Of a stretch of DNA of 60,000 nt, positions 24,623 through 36,900 are shown piece after piece. The notes below the pieces were generated by a model. That model was not told the DNA's origin and made no database searches. It saw nothing but the letters and a program-made list of their open reading frames with translations. A program made the translations under genes and the position numbers. This DNA comes from Membranipora membranacea (taxonomy: Eukaryota > Bryozoa > Gymnolaemata > Cheilostomatida > Membraniporidae), in the NCBI GenBank assembly GCA_914767715.1, contig OU612067.1:19723001-19783000 (forward strand), read 5' to 3'. Each line of letters begins with the position of its first letter. Within the stretch, counting starts at the first letter, position 1.

Positions 24623-25300
24623 ATGATTCAGACACTAGCAATCCTCAGCTTGATTCTGATCGTCGATGGACAACAAACGACATTACCACCACAACTACAG
24701 CCTTTCCTCCGACCAATAGAGGAACTTTCAGGTGGTAATAGAAATTTCAGACCACAAGAAGCCAATAAAGAGACACCACCACCTGCGAGGGCAGCACCAG
24801 ATATCACCAAAACCTTATCAAACAATCATCAAACAAGTCAAGCAACAACAACATTACCTACAACTCGAGAGACAACTCCTCACAGCTCAAGGATATTAAC
24901 AGATTCGCCTATCGAAGATGACAGCTCGACTTTTTCAATCAATATGCAAACAACAACAATAACAGCTGCGCCAGCAGAAGAAGGAAATATCACCAATTCG
25001 ACCTCCCTAAAGATCGATAAAGGCAGATCAGACAGTGCTGGTGTACCTTGGAGTCTATCCACACAAAGACTCTCAGAACAACAAACTCACTTTCCAGATT
25101 ATCCTGTCAAAACGAGAAATGGAGTAATCTATTCTGACTTTAACCTCCATGATAAAATCATCATTGGAGTTGTCTCCACAATAATAAGCCTGCTAGTCAT
25201 GTTCTTGGTCTGCATTTGCTGCCTCAGAAGGGTGAAGGCTCCAAGACGAACAAAAAAGAAGTTGATGTTTAAGAAAAAGATTCGGGTGATTACTCGCTGA
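24623..25300 (+). CDS. Ser/Thr-rich (mucin-like) single-pass membrane protein
   Basis: A single uninterrupted frame of 225 residues. Residues 1-16 form a signal peptide (MIQTLAILSLILIVDG). Residues 17-175 are rich in Thr, Ser, Pro and Gln with several TTTLP/TTITAAP-type runs and NITNST sequons, and no cysteine, so they are predicted extended and O-glycosylated. Residues about 179-201 are a membrane span ending CICC. The last 24 residues are strongly basic (RRTKKKLMFKKKIR region). An acceptor-like 'tttgacag' 22 bp before the ATG suggests a 5' leader exon upstream. It follows the Ig-receptor gene on the same strand and the repeat before it is shared with that gene. No recognised family; mucin-like adhesion or stalk protein is inferred from composition only. 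Confidence 0.75.
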   Translation: MIQTLAILSLILIVDGQQTTLPPQLQPFLRPIEELSGGNRNFRPQEANKETPPPARAAPDITKTLSNNHQTSQATTTLPTTRETTPHSSRILTDSPIEDDSSTFSINMQTTTITAAPAEEGNITNSTSLKIDKGRSDSAGVPWSLSTQRLSEQQTHFPDYPVKTRNGVIYSDFNLHDKIIIGVVSTIISLLVMFLVCICCLRRVKAPRRTKKKLMFKKKIRVITR

Positions 25301-26800
25301 ATAATTCTTAGCCTTGCTTGAAAACTTTCTCTTATAAAAACGGGTCTTACGCATAACTACTTATATAACCTCAATCAAAGATTTGTGATATGCTGTCATT
25401 TATTCTCATCATCATGTGATGCAAATTGACTGATTTTGAGATCATACCATAGTTAAGGGTATGTTTGGTCGATAGAGCCTAAGGACCTGAAGTGACAACT
25501 TGCTTTGGAAAGGTCAGGTCTACTCCAAACAGAAGATACATTTGGCTGCGCGAATGATGACATGCTCTATACATCAACGCTATACATGCTAATTTAGATG
25601 AGCATATGTATACTTGATAGACAGAGACACAGTTGATTCAACCTTAGTATCTTAAATTGGGGTTGATTTTTATTTTTTAATACACTATTAAATGACGGCA
25701 GCCCAAGTTGAATTGCCTATTGTTGGCAGGTGCTTTCGAGATTCTCAAGCTAAATAATCTCTATGACTATCATTACTATCATATGGTTTAGTATCTGTGG
25801 GATTAATTATAGTAGAGGAACATCCTAAGTATAGTCTCTCCTCCCCCTTTTTAGACCAGCTGTTATTTGTGGGCCTTCCTGGCCTCTGACTCAGGAGCTG
25901 TCCAAAGCATTCCAGGTTTTACACTTTGTGCCTTTCAAAAAAGATGGTAGCATACCAGATATGTAAATAATTTTTTCTTAGTTTTTCTGTCACCACTGAG
26001 AATCATAGGAAAACTTGTGGTTGATTCATTTAATGGAAGAAACTATTGGTGCAGCATGGTGCTTATGTGTACTATTGTGCTTTTAATGGTGTTTGGATCG
26101 AGTGATATTTTTAGAATATGTTTATATCATCGCATGATTTATTACTATGCTGTCTACGGTTTTTGTGCACATAAATTACCAGATAACTTTTTAATGTTTG
26201 TTTTCAATTCTGAACTAAAGTTTTTTTCAATCAAGAGTATTTCAATTATTATAAATAACCAACTGGCTCCACATACAGCCAAACTCATGAAAAACAAGAA
26301 AATCAAGCAAACATAACTCCAATTTATAGAATCACTTGGAGTGGTCTGACATGTTTAACGATCCTAGATATTGAAAAAGTATAAACCATGACAAGCTTAT
26401 TCATTCTGTATGTCAGGAATACATGAGGTCATACTTGTTGAGTAACAGTTGAAAGCTGCCAAAGTAATAATAAACACAGAAAAAACTGTGTAAAATCCAC
26501 CAAAGCAATACATTTTTTCTCTAGCTGTATTGAGAGCATCATCACAGCAGTACACCAAAGAATCATCAAGTTGCGCTCCTAAAAATTTGCCAATATCGCC
26601 TATTGGCTAAGATCAAAGTGTCACTGCCGATTAGTGCCAGTTCAGTTTTGGCAGCTTGCTGCACACCCACGATTAGGAGGTCCACCATGGCCTCACCTTT
26701 AGGATGCATTCTAGTTTTCTAGGATGTATCACATTCTCAGTATGAGGTTAGGGGCGTATATTCTAAAAAATTCACTCACTGACTTTTTAGAGATGAGCAT
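25301..26800. other. Stretch without a clear gene
   Basis: AT-rich, with only short chance frames. The frame at 26017-26316 has hydrophobic runs but no signal, motif or splice support. Confidence 0.5.
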
Positions 26801-26803
26801 AAT

Positions 26804-26879
26804 GATCGGGCACAGCCCGATCCACACGCCGTAGGCGTGGCGGGGAGGGTGTGGGAGGGGCGCTTAAGCGCCCTCCCAC
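26804..26879. other. Three consecutive GC-rich hairpins
   Basis: gatcgggc-aca-gcccgatc (26804-26822), cacgcc-gta-ggcgtg (26825-26839) and a 14-bp stem with one bulged base around cgcttaagcg (26851-26879) follow each other in the most GC-rich patch of this AT-rich region. No coding sequence supports it. It may be part of the repeat that also carries the tRNA-like segment at 27037-27120. Confidence 0.6.
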
Positions 26880-27036
26880 CACGGAAATTTTTGCATATCG
26901 GTAGCAAAATAGTGCAAGCAGAGAGGTATTTCAATAGCTCACTGAGCTGTTGGATACTTTCTGAAAACAACTCAATAGCAGTAGAAGATTACGATAAAAA
27001 TGCTCCAGTTATAAAGCACCCATTTGAAAAAAAACT

Positions 27037-27370
27037 GACAACGATGGGATTTGAACCCACAACAATCTTTTTCACATTGATCAATAGGCAGACGCTCTAC
27101 ACACTGAGCTATTCAGCCACTCACAAAAATCTGTGGGCCGTGAGTGATAATATACGCCACTGTATGAGGATTAGGGCACCTTGCGTCCCTCTTTAGGGGC
27201 AGCCTTCTGTTTCTTAGCAAACAGCATTATCGCCACGCATCACAGAATCAAATCTCAAGATCTACATTTCGTCTTCATTGTTTGTTTACACTTAATTTGC
27301 TATTCAGTGTCCGTTTTGGGGCCAATGAGAATATGCTTACATAAGATCAATGATACATGATGTAACTCAT
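27037..27370 (-). mobile_element. tRNA-derived SINE
   Basis: On the minus strand, 27120-27037 reads as a tRNA-like unit: 'tagctcagtgtgtagagcg' (A box) and 'gggttcaaatccc' (B box). The minus-strand segment at about 27360-27290 ('aagcatattctcattggccc', then a 'cactgaatagc' block) matches 36208-36255, beside another tRNA-like element, so both belong to one repeat family. The stem pairing is too poor for a working tRNA. Confidence 0.7.
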
Positions 27371-27524
27371 CTTTTATATTACTTTTCATAGTCAGGAACT
27401 TTAATATGAGTTAGCAATGTTATATTGCAAGGATTTCTGGGATTCTGATGTTAACTGGGCTTCAGCAGCAGATATACAATAAATGATCGATTATTGGAGA
27501 TCGATTACCAAATTATCAGAGAGC

Positions 27525-28618
27525 TGATTGTCCATTATCTTCATCAGAGACATGCTAGCTAATACGGAGGGCCTAGCCTTGCAATTTGCAGATGATTGCA
27601 CCATCATTGCGGCTCACAAAGACAACACGGCTCTAGGGCTGATCCATCAGAGCAACTGTGGTAAGGTGTCAGTGTGGATGAACAGATGGAGGATAAGAGC
27701 AATTTGTTCGAAATCACTACAGGTAAATGGAGTAAACATTAATAACGCAAATGAGACGAAAGTTCTTGGAATTACAATTGATTCCAAGCTGACCTTCCAC
27801 CTACAAACAAACCAGGCTAAAAACTCATTGCAACGCAAGTGGAATCTGCTTAAGCCATTCATCCATGCAGGACTCTCAGCCAGCACAGCCCACAAAATAT
27901 TGACGACAGTGATGCTTCCCAGAGCGTTCTATGCAAGTCATCTCTGGGATATCAAGAATGACCTCAGAATCTACAACGTGGTCAAAGAGATGATGCGCAT
28001 CCCTTATAATCCGCCAGAAGAATTACTACTAGCGATGGCTATCATTACACCACTAAAGATTGGAGATACTTCTTACAGACTCAGCATACTAAAACAACTA
28101 ATCGCAAATAATGATACATTTTATATCACAAACAACACAAAAAGCTCACTACAGAAACTCTTTGTTGCTGACTAAGTAAAACTCAAAGGAAGAGGAGCAG
28201 AGATCGCCAAGCTCACCGCCAAAGATCTAAATAAATCAGAAATAAAAAATGCATCAGAAATGAAAAAAGAAGAAAATTCGAGACTTTCTTGAAAATGCAG
28301 TCTTGTTCAGACGGACTTGCATACTATTTGGATCAAGACCACATCACAAAGAACCCGATACCCTTAAACATGAATCCAAAATTGCTAGGGAAAGTCTGTA
28401 GCCTCTTCAGCGGACATTGTAACCTGGGAGTACACAGGTACAAGCTCGGGTTGTCTTTCTCACCCACTTGTGTTTGCCTGCAGGAGGACGAGACTGTATC
28501 CCACCATGTATTTAAATGTCCACTCTACGCAAGACTGCGGGAGAGACTTGGCTTTAACCAGGGGCCTCTGGGCCTACAACAATTTATACAGTACTGTAGC
28601 AGTACTAACAGACTGTGA
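27525..28618 (+). mobile_element. Truncated, broken LINE ORF2
   Basis: 27528-28175 encodes the second half of a reverse transcriptase: LQFADDCTII with the catalytic DD, then KVLGITIDSKLTF and a thumb region ending in a stop. 28289-28618, in another frame, gives the C-terminal zinc-knuckle part typical of such LINEs (SPTCVCLQEDET, SHHVFKCPLY). The element is cut off just upstream of FADD and has a stop and a frameshift between the halves, so it is inactive. Confidence 0.9.
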
Positions 28619-30570
28619 TACCAGACGTCAGTGAGATAAGGATCTAAAGTGCACGCTATGAGAGCTGGTCGCTTGAGTGAGTACTCGCCATGAGAGCTGG
28701 CCGCTCGGAGTACGGGGTCCCGGGACCCAACCACCACTGTGATTGCTGATTGAGCCAGGACAATCCGGAGATAGAAAGACATAGCTTACTCCTTTGGTTT
28801 TGTAATTAAAAGTTTTAGTTTTGTACAAAAGTATATATTTTATTTTTGAATTATTTTATACTACAACATTTGAGTACCGAAGTATTATATTTCTTAGGAG
28901 ACTGAGAAACCACATTTTGTTTTGGGCCGTAAATAGCGCTTAGTTTAAATATACTTAGCTCAAGTTATAAAATTGCATCAATAATCTCACTGCCGGTGCA
29001 GTTTCATTCATATTTTTGCCACAATAATTATAAATTGTTACATTTTCATCTCATTTCTAATCTCAAAAATTGTATTTTGCCTTGCATTTGTTTTCATCGT
29101 TTTACATGGTGGTATCTATATATTATTATTCATCTCTTAGGAGACTGTGAAACTATGTTTTTGTGCTGAAAATAGCTAAAAGTCTTATTGCCCATTCTGT
29201 CTCATTTATATTTTTGCCACAGTCATTGTAAATTGTCGCATTGTCATCGCATTTCGAATCTCGAAAGGAATTTTATTTTGTCCACCAATAGTTTTCGTTG
29301 TAGTACCGTATTATCACCATCTTTTGGTGTTGTAAATAGCTCAAATAACAAACGTTTTCAGCTCAGGTTTAGATATCACATAAATACTCAAGCTGCTTAC
29401 TTCATCTTATAATTTTGACTTAAACTTTATAAACACATCTCTTTTTTATGTCTCACTATTAACCTCCAAATGTCACTAAATTGGAAACAATATTTCAATT
29501 TGCCAGACTAGATCATCATTTTTGCCTGCAAATAGAGGCTTTTGTGTTCTAAGATTACTACTACTACTGGTAAGAGAAGACTGTTGTGTTACTTGTATGT
29601 CTTGAAGCTTTGCTAGGGACAAGCAAACTGTGACATGATCACACAATTGAATGTAACTTTACCTTGCAATCTAATCTGAAATAAAGGGTATCTTAGGCAT
29701 TGTGCCTCTGATCACAAATTGGCTAGACGCCCCCATTATCCAAATTCATACAAATTAATCATGACAAGCTGCTGCAGCTGTTGCTACATAATTCAATGTC
29801 GGTAGCAGTGTCCTATCCAGATATTCTCACTGAGTCTATGGATCTACACAATCAATTCTTCTTTTATGAATACTTCTCCTGAGTATCAGGAAATTTTAGG
29901 ATCAATTTGCTTCATGTTGCTGTTTGTATTAATATTCTACATCGGATTAAGACTTTGTGGCATACAAAAAATGAAGTTTGTAGCAACTTCACATTGAGGA
30001 AATCAATTATAATTTTCTCTGACACAAATCTGCTTTAAAACAGTATAAGTCTATGTAAATAAGTGATTGGTCATGAACAGCAGACAAAGTGATTACACTC
30101 ATCATTTTCTGACACGTGGTGTCAGGAAGAGCATCCGACCTCAAATGCTCCTGTGCCCCATCAGGATCCAGTCCGTAGACCCGTACTGATACTGAGATAA
30201 AAAAAAACCAAGCAACATCATGGTTTCTCACACAGTATCACAGGGTATTGAGACAAAAAATGGACGTGAGATTTTACCGTTCTCAGGTGATGACAACCAA
30301 GCAGGAGTTGTCCTCTCTGTTACTATGAGTGGAGAACTTCAAACGTTGGACATCTTCATACCCTTGATGATCTCAAAGCACAGCTGTTTTAGTTTTGAGT
30401 TTTGTATTGGGCTCCAAGTTTAATTGAACCTTCACTCCTGTATTTTTATTGCATTTTGTAAGTATATACCAAGGCATTCACACTTCACTTTCTTTTACAT
30501 GATCATTTGGTCCACCATCAACCAAGCATACACGTATACACTCTTGACAATAATATCCACAATGAGTTTG
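28619..30570. other. Gene-free stretch with a diverged tandem duplication
   Basis: About 28894-29115 and 29138-29350 are direct repeats: both start 'cttaggagactg.gaaac' and share 'catttatatttttgccaca', 'attgtaaattgt.gca' and later blocks. The rest shows no exon or element that I can support. Confidence 0.6.
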
Positions 30571-30574
30571 ATAC

Positions 30575-32581
30575 TTAAAGGAAGAATGCATATATTTCAC
30601 AAGGAAAGTAAATTCCATCCGGTTTAGCACAGCTGATATCATTCCAGAAGTAGTCATGGTCTTGGTTAACTCCATTATTGTTTGCGATCTTGGCACATTC
30701 CTCGTTTGCATCCCTGTGATTATTGGGCTCATCATCAACCCAGGGTTCAATGCTGATTGGTCCAGTTCGAAGGCCTCCCCACATCCATTGGTCCCTATTT
30801 TTCCTTCCTCCAATTCAGAATCGCTTTTCCGACCAGCCTTCAAAATACATAAGGCAAAAATTTCAAATAATGAAACTCAATTCAAATTATGATATGAGTT
30901 GAACCCCTTTTTCTGTGAACCATTATTACCTTTGGGTGACTGGATGGTTTAAAGAATTGAATTTTTCTAAGTCTTGAGCAGGAATAACTAGTGAGAGAGG
31001 CCAAAAGGATACAAGTGATTTAATTCTTATGTGAGACATAAGAGGGTTAATATAAGGTAAGGGTCTACTATTGGTGCTACGATGCAGTGCTGAGTGAGTA
31101 ACCGATTTAACACCCAGCATACACTAAAGTGTATATTTTACATGAAAATTCTTACTGACCTCCACCTGATATTTCATTTTATGGATGAGGGGAACATATC
31201 CGACCTTGAGCAAGTGTATGGCTATTTATGTATGGTTGCTGTACCGCATTTCTCATCTTTGATCACTCCACAAGTTCGGAATGAAATATAATTGACACTT
31301 GTAAATTTTTGTCGAACAGCTTGCCTGCGTTTTTGAAGGTTGTTACTGAGACTTCAATCAATGCATAATGTAAAAGCTGCCAGAAATTTAGCTTTACTTA
31401 GGTCCTGGCATAAACATTTATACTGATGGCATATCTCCACAAATAGCTATGCTATGTATTTTACCACTGTTCCATTAATTCATATCACTGCTTACCTCCA
31501 TATCTTATTTGGTAATTTACCCATTCGATTGATGCTACTGAATCAAATGTTGCCAGAGAAGCACCCTCCTCTGCACATGTTGTATCCGCTGTGTTCCAAT
31601 CAGTTGCAGAAGAGCTGGCTTTAAAACAAGTCTGGGAAAAAGGGTTGAGCCTGTAACCACGAGGGCAACCTAAAATCAAATAAAAGTATAAATAGTGGCC
31701 AATAGTATTCACAAGATGAAGAGGTGTGATTATTGAGGTAGGTTAATCAATTTTCGTTTCCCACCTTCTCTAGAACAAGCTTGATTCTATTTGCCCGTCG
31801 TCTGGTTGTTCCTATTCTACTGGTTAGCCGGGGGCGGCTCCAACCCTAAATGCCGACAAATTGGACCAGCTTGATCTTTCCCTTCCTCACCATTATACTA
31901 CTCTACTACTAGTTGGAGATGTAGGTTCCTTATTGAAGAAAAAATAATGTAACAAAACTGCCTTCTCAATGTAGTACCTACCTAATTTTAACTGATTTCA
32001 AGTGTTTAGGGACGTCGTCTCCAAAGTGTTAACTCTCCTCTCCAGATCTACAAGTTCAAGTTTAATGAGTCAAAGCTCTTCTGTTATGTTTAAAGGAGCC
32101 TCAGTACATTCCCGCAGACAAGTAAGGCTTGCTGACATTTGCTGTGGTTTGCTAGGACCAGCTGAGCATCAGTACAATTTTCTGGGAAGAGCTGAGCGTC
32201 GGTAAGATTTTCATGGACGAGCTGAGCGTCGGTACGATTTTCTGGGATGAGCTGAACTACAGTGCAGTTTGCTGGGAGGAGCTGAGCGTCATTATCATTA
32301 GCGGGGACTGGTCCAGAATCTGAACACAGCTGAACAGATGCTTTAAGCTCTGTTATAAAAACTGCACAATAGATGAAGGCAGCCAGAGTAAAGATAGTAA
32401 AGAGAGTGAGAACACCATTCCACCGAAGAAGAGGGAGGGACCCCCTCTTTCTTCTCACTTCTGACTCTAATTGCAGATAGTGTCGAGGTTCACCGTTAGT
32501 GTCTGGCTCTTGATAGGCGTTTCCAGGTTCTGGTCGTATATTATTAATTCTTACCTTGATACAACATACAGTAGTGCGCAT
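30575..32581 (-). CDS. Type II membrane C-type lectin with glycosylated repeat stalk
   Basis: Three coding blocks on the minus strand. 32581 to about 32100 starts MRTTVCC and has a polar tail with RRKR, a membrane span (VLTLFTIFTLAAFIYC) and a stalk. The stalk has five 10-residue repeats (DAQLxPENxT type, 32290-32141), each with an N-glycosylation sequon. 31669-31496 and 30807-30575 join in phase 1 and encode a CTLD of about 134 residues. It begins CPRGYRL, has DTTCAEEGASLA, then WMWGG, then DEPNNH (the EPN motif of mannose-type sugar binding), ECAKI, FWND (calcium site) and YFPCE before the stop. Calcium-dependent mannose or fucose binding is expected from EPN plus WND. The join between stalk and CTLD is not resolved: the stalk frame meets a stop at about 32090, and a coiled-coil-like stretch (IKLELVDLERRVNTLE, near 32060-32010) may be part of a missing exon. 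Confidence 0.85.
31165..31489 (+). repeat. ~330-bp dispersed repeat, copy 3 (lectin intron)
   Basis: Same family as 19603-19914 and 24176-24580, in the same orientation on the plus strand. It lies in the intron between the two CTLD exons of the minus-strand lectin gene, and its right end is only a few bases from the splice donor at 31495. Confidence 0.8.
32141..32290 (-). repeat. Five 30-bp in-frame coding repeats of lectin stalk
   Basis: Five 30-bp units in frame. Sequons in order are NCT, NRT, NLT, NCT and NHS. First residues are DAQL in four units and VVQL in the second. Two units also carry a Cys in the sequon, which could link chains. Confidence 0.9.
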
Positions 32582-32599
32582 TCCACTGCACAACACACA

Positions 32600-33990
32600 G
32601 GCCTTCAGCTAAAAACCATGAGTAAAGTGCTGTTTCAAGATCGTCTCTAGTACAAACTCCTCATGGCCGCCAGGGATAACTGCTAAACAAGAATAAATTG
32701 CACTGGCACTATCAGCAACAACATGGAATATGAAAGTCAGGGTACCTTATGATTGGTGCCGCTTATACAACTTCCTTGATATGACACAACAAAAAAGTTT
32801 TCAGATAGTATGCGTCCAGCTCTCCTGAGTGGTCTCAGATTTCTGAAGAAATATTGGCTCTATAGGTGTACTTTCGTATTCAATTGTTGGGTGTTAACAG
32901 CCCTGAGAGTCAAATCAGGCTTGATTATTGCTCACTTATTTTTGATTAGGCACTAGGCATTAATCTCATTAAATAAAACATAATAACATATGTGTATAAT
33001 GCGGTTGGTATTTCTTTTATTTCGCTTTTTTCTATCCAAACAAACAAATAAGATTCAGGAAATTAATGAGGTGGCTGCTAGTCTAGGCAAAAGGTCGACT
33101 GCATCAAGAAACATGGCAATAGAAGTATAATTCTCTCAAAATGAGAGGTTATTAGATTTGATTGCCGTGTTGATTTTGCTGGCCAACAATTGATGCCCAA
33201 CATTGTTTTTTGAGAAACTGTCTTGCTGTTTTCTAAGCAACATCTCGCAGTAGACAGTTATGGCAGCCTTAGACAAGTGATTGGCAGCCGAAGGAAGGCG
33301 ACACAGATACAGGGTATGCACTTCCTAACGAGGACTACATTCCTAAACCAACCAGCTGGACTCCCCCTTCAGACCGACAAGGCTGGAAACCCAAATCTGA
33401 TGATTATGTGTTAAAACTTAGCCAGTGGAAACTTCTGCAGAGAGGTGGGTGACACACATATGAACTAAGAGCAGATCAATTAACATTGAGGTAAGCTTGC
33501 ATTTATATCTTTTTATCTGTTTTATCTTTGTGTAGCGTGCTGTAATAGTAAGAAAAAGAAAATGGTCGCAGAAAAATCACCAGAATAAACAGTCAGTCAA
33601 AAGTAACTGAGGAAAGTGAACAATCCAGTTAAATATGATTACAATATGGTGTATCCCATGCACTAATTTCTTGGTGAATGCATAGAAACAGCGATTTGCT
33701 AAAAAAATGTGTACCCGCATAGTATTTGGTAGTTGATGATCCCATCATCATTCAGTTGTTTTTAGGAATTGTTCCACTCTGTGTTGTTAGGAGGTAAGAT
33801 AACTTCAGAAAATAGAAAAAGGGCGTATGCCCTTAGAGTATCATTTGTGTACAGGCCTGAGGCCTGACAGTCCCTTAGAAAGTAGAGTCCTTAGTCTTTA
33901 TAATCTTATTATTTTTTCAGTTATCATTGTTTCATCAGGTCTATGGTAGAATCACATTGTGTAAGGAACGACCCGGAGCGTATTACGATC
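32600..33990. other. Intergenic stretch between lectin and fucosyltransferase
   Basis: An acceptor-like 'gttgtgcag' at about 32586 suggests a lectin leader exon upstream, but I cannot locate it. Small palindromes (gggcgtatgccc, caggcctgaggcctg) lie at 33820-33870, just past the end of the fucosyltransferase. Nothing else is supportable. Confidence 0.4.
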
Positions 33991-33993
33991 ACA

Positions 33994-36900
33994 TCAGGTG
34001 AACCTTAAAGGTTTACCTCTGGAGTTATATTTGTGTATAGTAGCCCAGGGATCGGGAAAGCTTACATTCTCAACCTTCTCTCTCCAGTCTTCCAGCTGAG
34101 TGTTAGTATATAGCCAGCAGCGCCTGCAAAACAGTCATAACAGAGTTTTATAATCAAAAAATGATACCCAGATTGTTTCTGTGTCACTCAAATTAGTTTT
34201 ATGTGAGGTAACTATTCATCAGCTGTCAGTAGCCAGAAGCCAGAAGCCCCAGTAGCAAAGTCAAAACCAGATTCCTCTAAGCTTCAATGGAACACAGTTT
34301 GTTTGTTTATATGCATTAAAGGCATTTAACACACAAAAATGTTCTACCGTATTGAACGTGAAACATGAGATTTTCCCGGAACTGAAAAGAATTTTGTATC
34401 ATTAAACTTAATTTTTATGATGATCTTCTTCGTCATCCTGATTGAAATTTTTGTTTCCCTTGTTTTGTTTTTGCTTGATGGCTGATTTTGTAAGACATTC
34501 TAAATGAATGAAAATGATGCCAATAAAGTAAAAAAAACTTGTTGCTCAACATTCCTTGTATCTCACCTGTTTACGCCAAGATATTCAAGCATATCTATCT
34601 GTGATGGTTTGTAATATATTTCCCTCATTTCTCTGCATACCTCACATATCGGAGATGGTTTATTCTGTGTGATAAAATCTCTCCTCCATTCAAAATACCT
34701 GAAAAGAGATTCTGTTATAAATCCAGTTAATTTTTCAGGTTGAAGATAAATATCTCCGAATAGTAAGATAGATCTTTGACTTTGACTCAAATTTAATTGG
34801 CTTTTATTTATTCATCAAATTTTATCTATCTGGTATATCACGCCTGAAATTCTTTCTTGAAGGTGTGACTGAAAGATACACCATTTTTACAGAAGCCCAA
34901 GGAAGATCTTGAACCCTTATGTGTTATTCCCCAATGCCCTAGCCCATGTGTTGGCTCTGATTGGTTGGTGGGCGGGTCTTCCCACCCAACAATCAGAGAC
35001 AATACATTGGCTATTATTATTCATACTTATTGTAGAGATCATCTTTTTTGTCCAGAAGGTGTAAATATGCAGCCAGGTGTTTTGGGGAGTCAAAAGTATC
35101 AGCCTGGATGTAAGAGTAGGGAGGGGCAAGAAGACTGTAATGGGCTCTTCTACCCAGCACTATGGGAATCACTCCTGACTAAAAACAGAAAGATAGCATG
35201 TTTAAACAAGATAAACTTACACTACTTACACTACATACTACATACAACACTGCTTACAACTTACACTACATCAGCAGTCTGTTGCTAGGCTCTGTTATAA
35301 AATAGAGAAAACACTTAACTTCCTACGCATGCTATGCTACGATGGCTTGAACAAAAGTAGTAAATAATCATCCCACCGATGACATAAAAAAATAATTTTT
35401 GATAACTAAACACAATTTCTTAGCAATTTTAGACCAAGGTGATTTAGCACTGAGAAGAGAAGTTGGTTATGTTGTACTGTGAGAACATATTTTATGCATG
35501 TACCGGTAATCCATTTTTCTTATCACATGGTGATATTGGATCTGATAATAAACCAATTCAACATTCAAGAGCTTAGAAAAACTCCCAAATGGCCGTTGAG
35601 TTGATTTAATTTAGCATACCTGAATATTTCTGAAGAATTTTTCGCTAATGTAGTCATCGCAATCAGCATTCTCGAATGAAATCACGAATTTGTACTGCTT
35701 CACTTGATAATGAAAAGAATACATAAAGAGTTAAATTTCTACAGGTAACAAAATCGCCTATATGCAGACCTGTGGACAGAAATCAGTGGTTGGGAGAGGG
35801 GTATGATAGTAAAATTCAGCATGAAGTTAAATCACAAATGGTATAAGATCAAAATATGAACATGCAGAATACTGCCAATTTTGTTCACTGAACTTTCCTC
35901 CTTCCTTTCATGAATATTGGGGAGTTTTTCGCAATTGGCAACAGGATACAACCAGGCACTTAGTGCCTCAGGATTCTTGAGTTCAAGGCCCACTGGTGAG
36001 TTTTCCAGATTGATTATTACAGCCCTGTTGCCCTCTTGTGTAACTATCACCAAAGAAGGATCCTTGTATACCCCTTGACATTCAAATTTACAGTGGGTGG
36101 CAGGGTGCTGTAGTGGTCTGTATAGCAAACTAAGAGTTGCAGGTTCGAATCCCGGTCATTACCCGTGCTGATAATGGAGGGTGAGCTAAATAGATAAGTT
36201 GATCTCAATCATTAAGCATATTCTCATTGGCCCCGAAAGGGGCACTGAATAGCTATAATGTGTATATGATACATTATATACGGGCAGAGAAGGGCACAGA
36301 GCATAGGGCAAACTTACAGGTGTGAAGTATGCTGATCCTACTTACATAACATATCAAAACTCAGTTTTTCTTTTGTAGTTGAATTACCAGCACATAGTCC
36401 TAAGACATCTATATCCATGTGTTTGATAAGCTAAAACAAAAGAAATTATATAAATGAATAAAACAAAATAATTATATAATTATTCGATTCAATTGAATAA
36501 ATTAAATTATATAAATTACGTGAAAAACATGACAAAAACATTATCAAATTAGACTAAATTAAAAATATTTAAGTTATATAATTATTATATATCGCTTTCA
36601 GAGCAGCAGATCAAAGAAAGTGTTGAGACCATCTATTTTAAATATGGTATGAAGTTATCGGACACCTTGAGTTAAGAGTTTGGGGGTTCAAACAAGGTCA
36701 ATTCGGTTCCGCTGTCAGTTGCAGGACATTATATATATACATCGAACGCATGCAAGCTGCAGACACTTTAATCTGGAATCTGTGATGTCATTGGATAACA
36801 AAGTTAAATTTTCATACCAGTCTGAAGCTCATACATGTCTCAACACTGTTAACATGACATGTGCTCGTGTTTATAACATGCTATATAAATATATATATAT

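Noticed and set aside
26837-27196. 119-residue plus-strand open frame
   Set aside because: It runs through the GC-rich hairpins and the reverse complement of a tRNA-like SINE, so it is not a gene.
30478-30843. 121-residue minus-strand open frame
   Set aside because: It overlaps the lectin CTLD exon in another frame, and the CTLD frame carries EPN and WND motifs.
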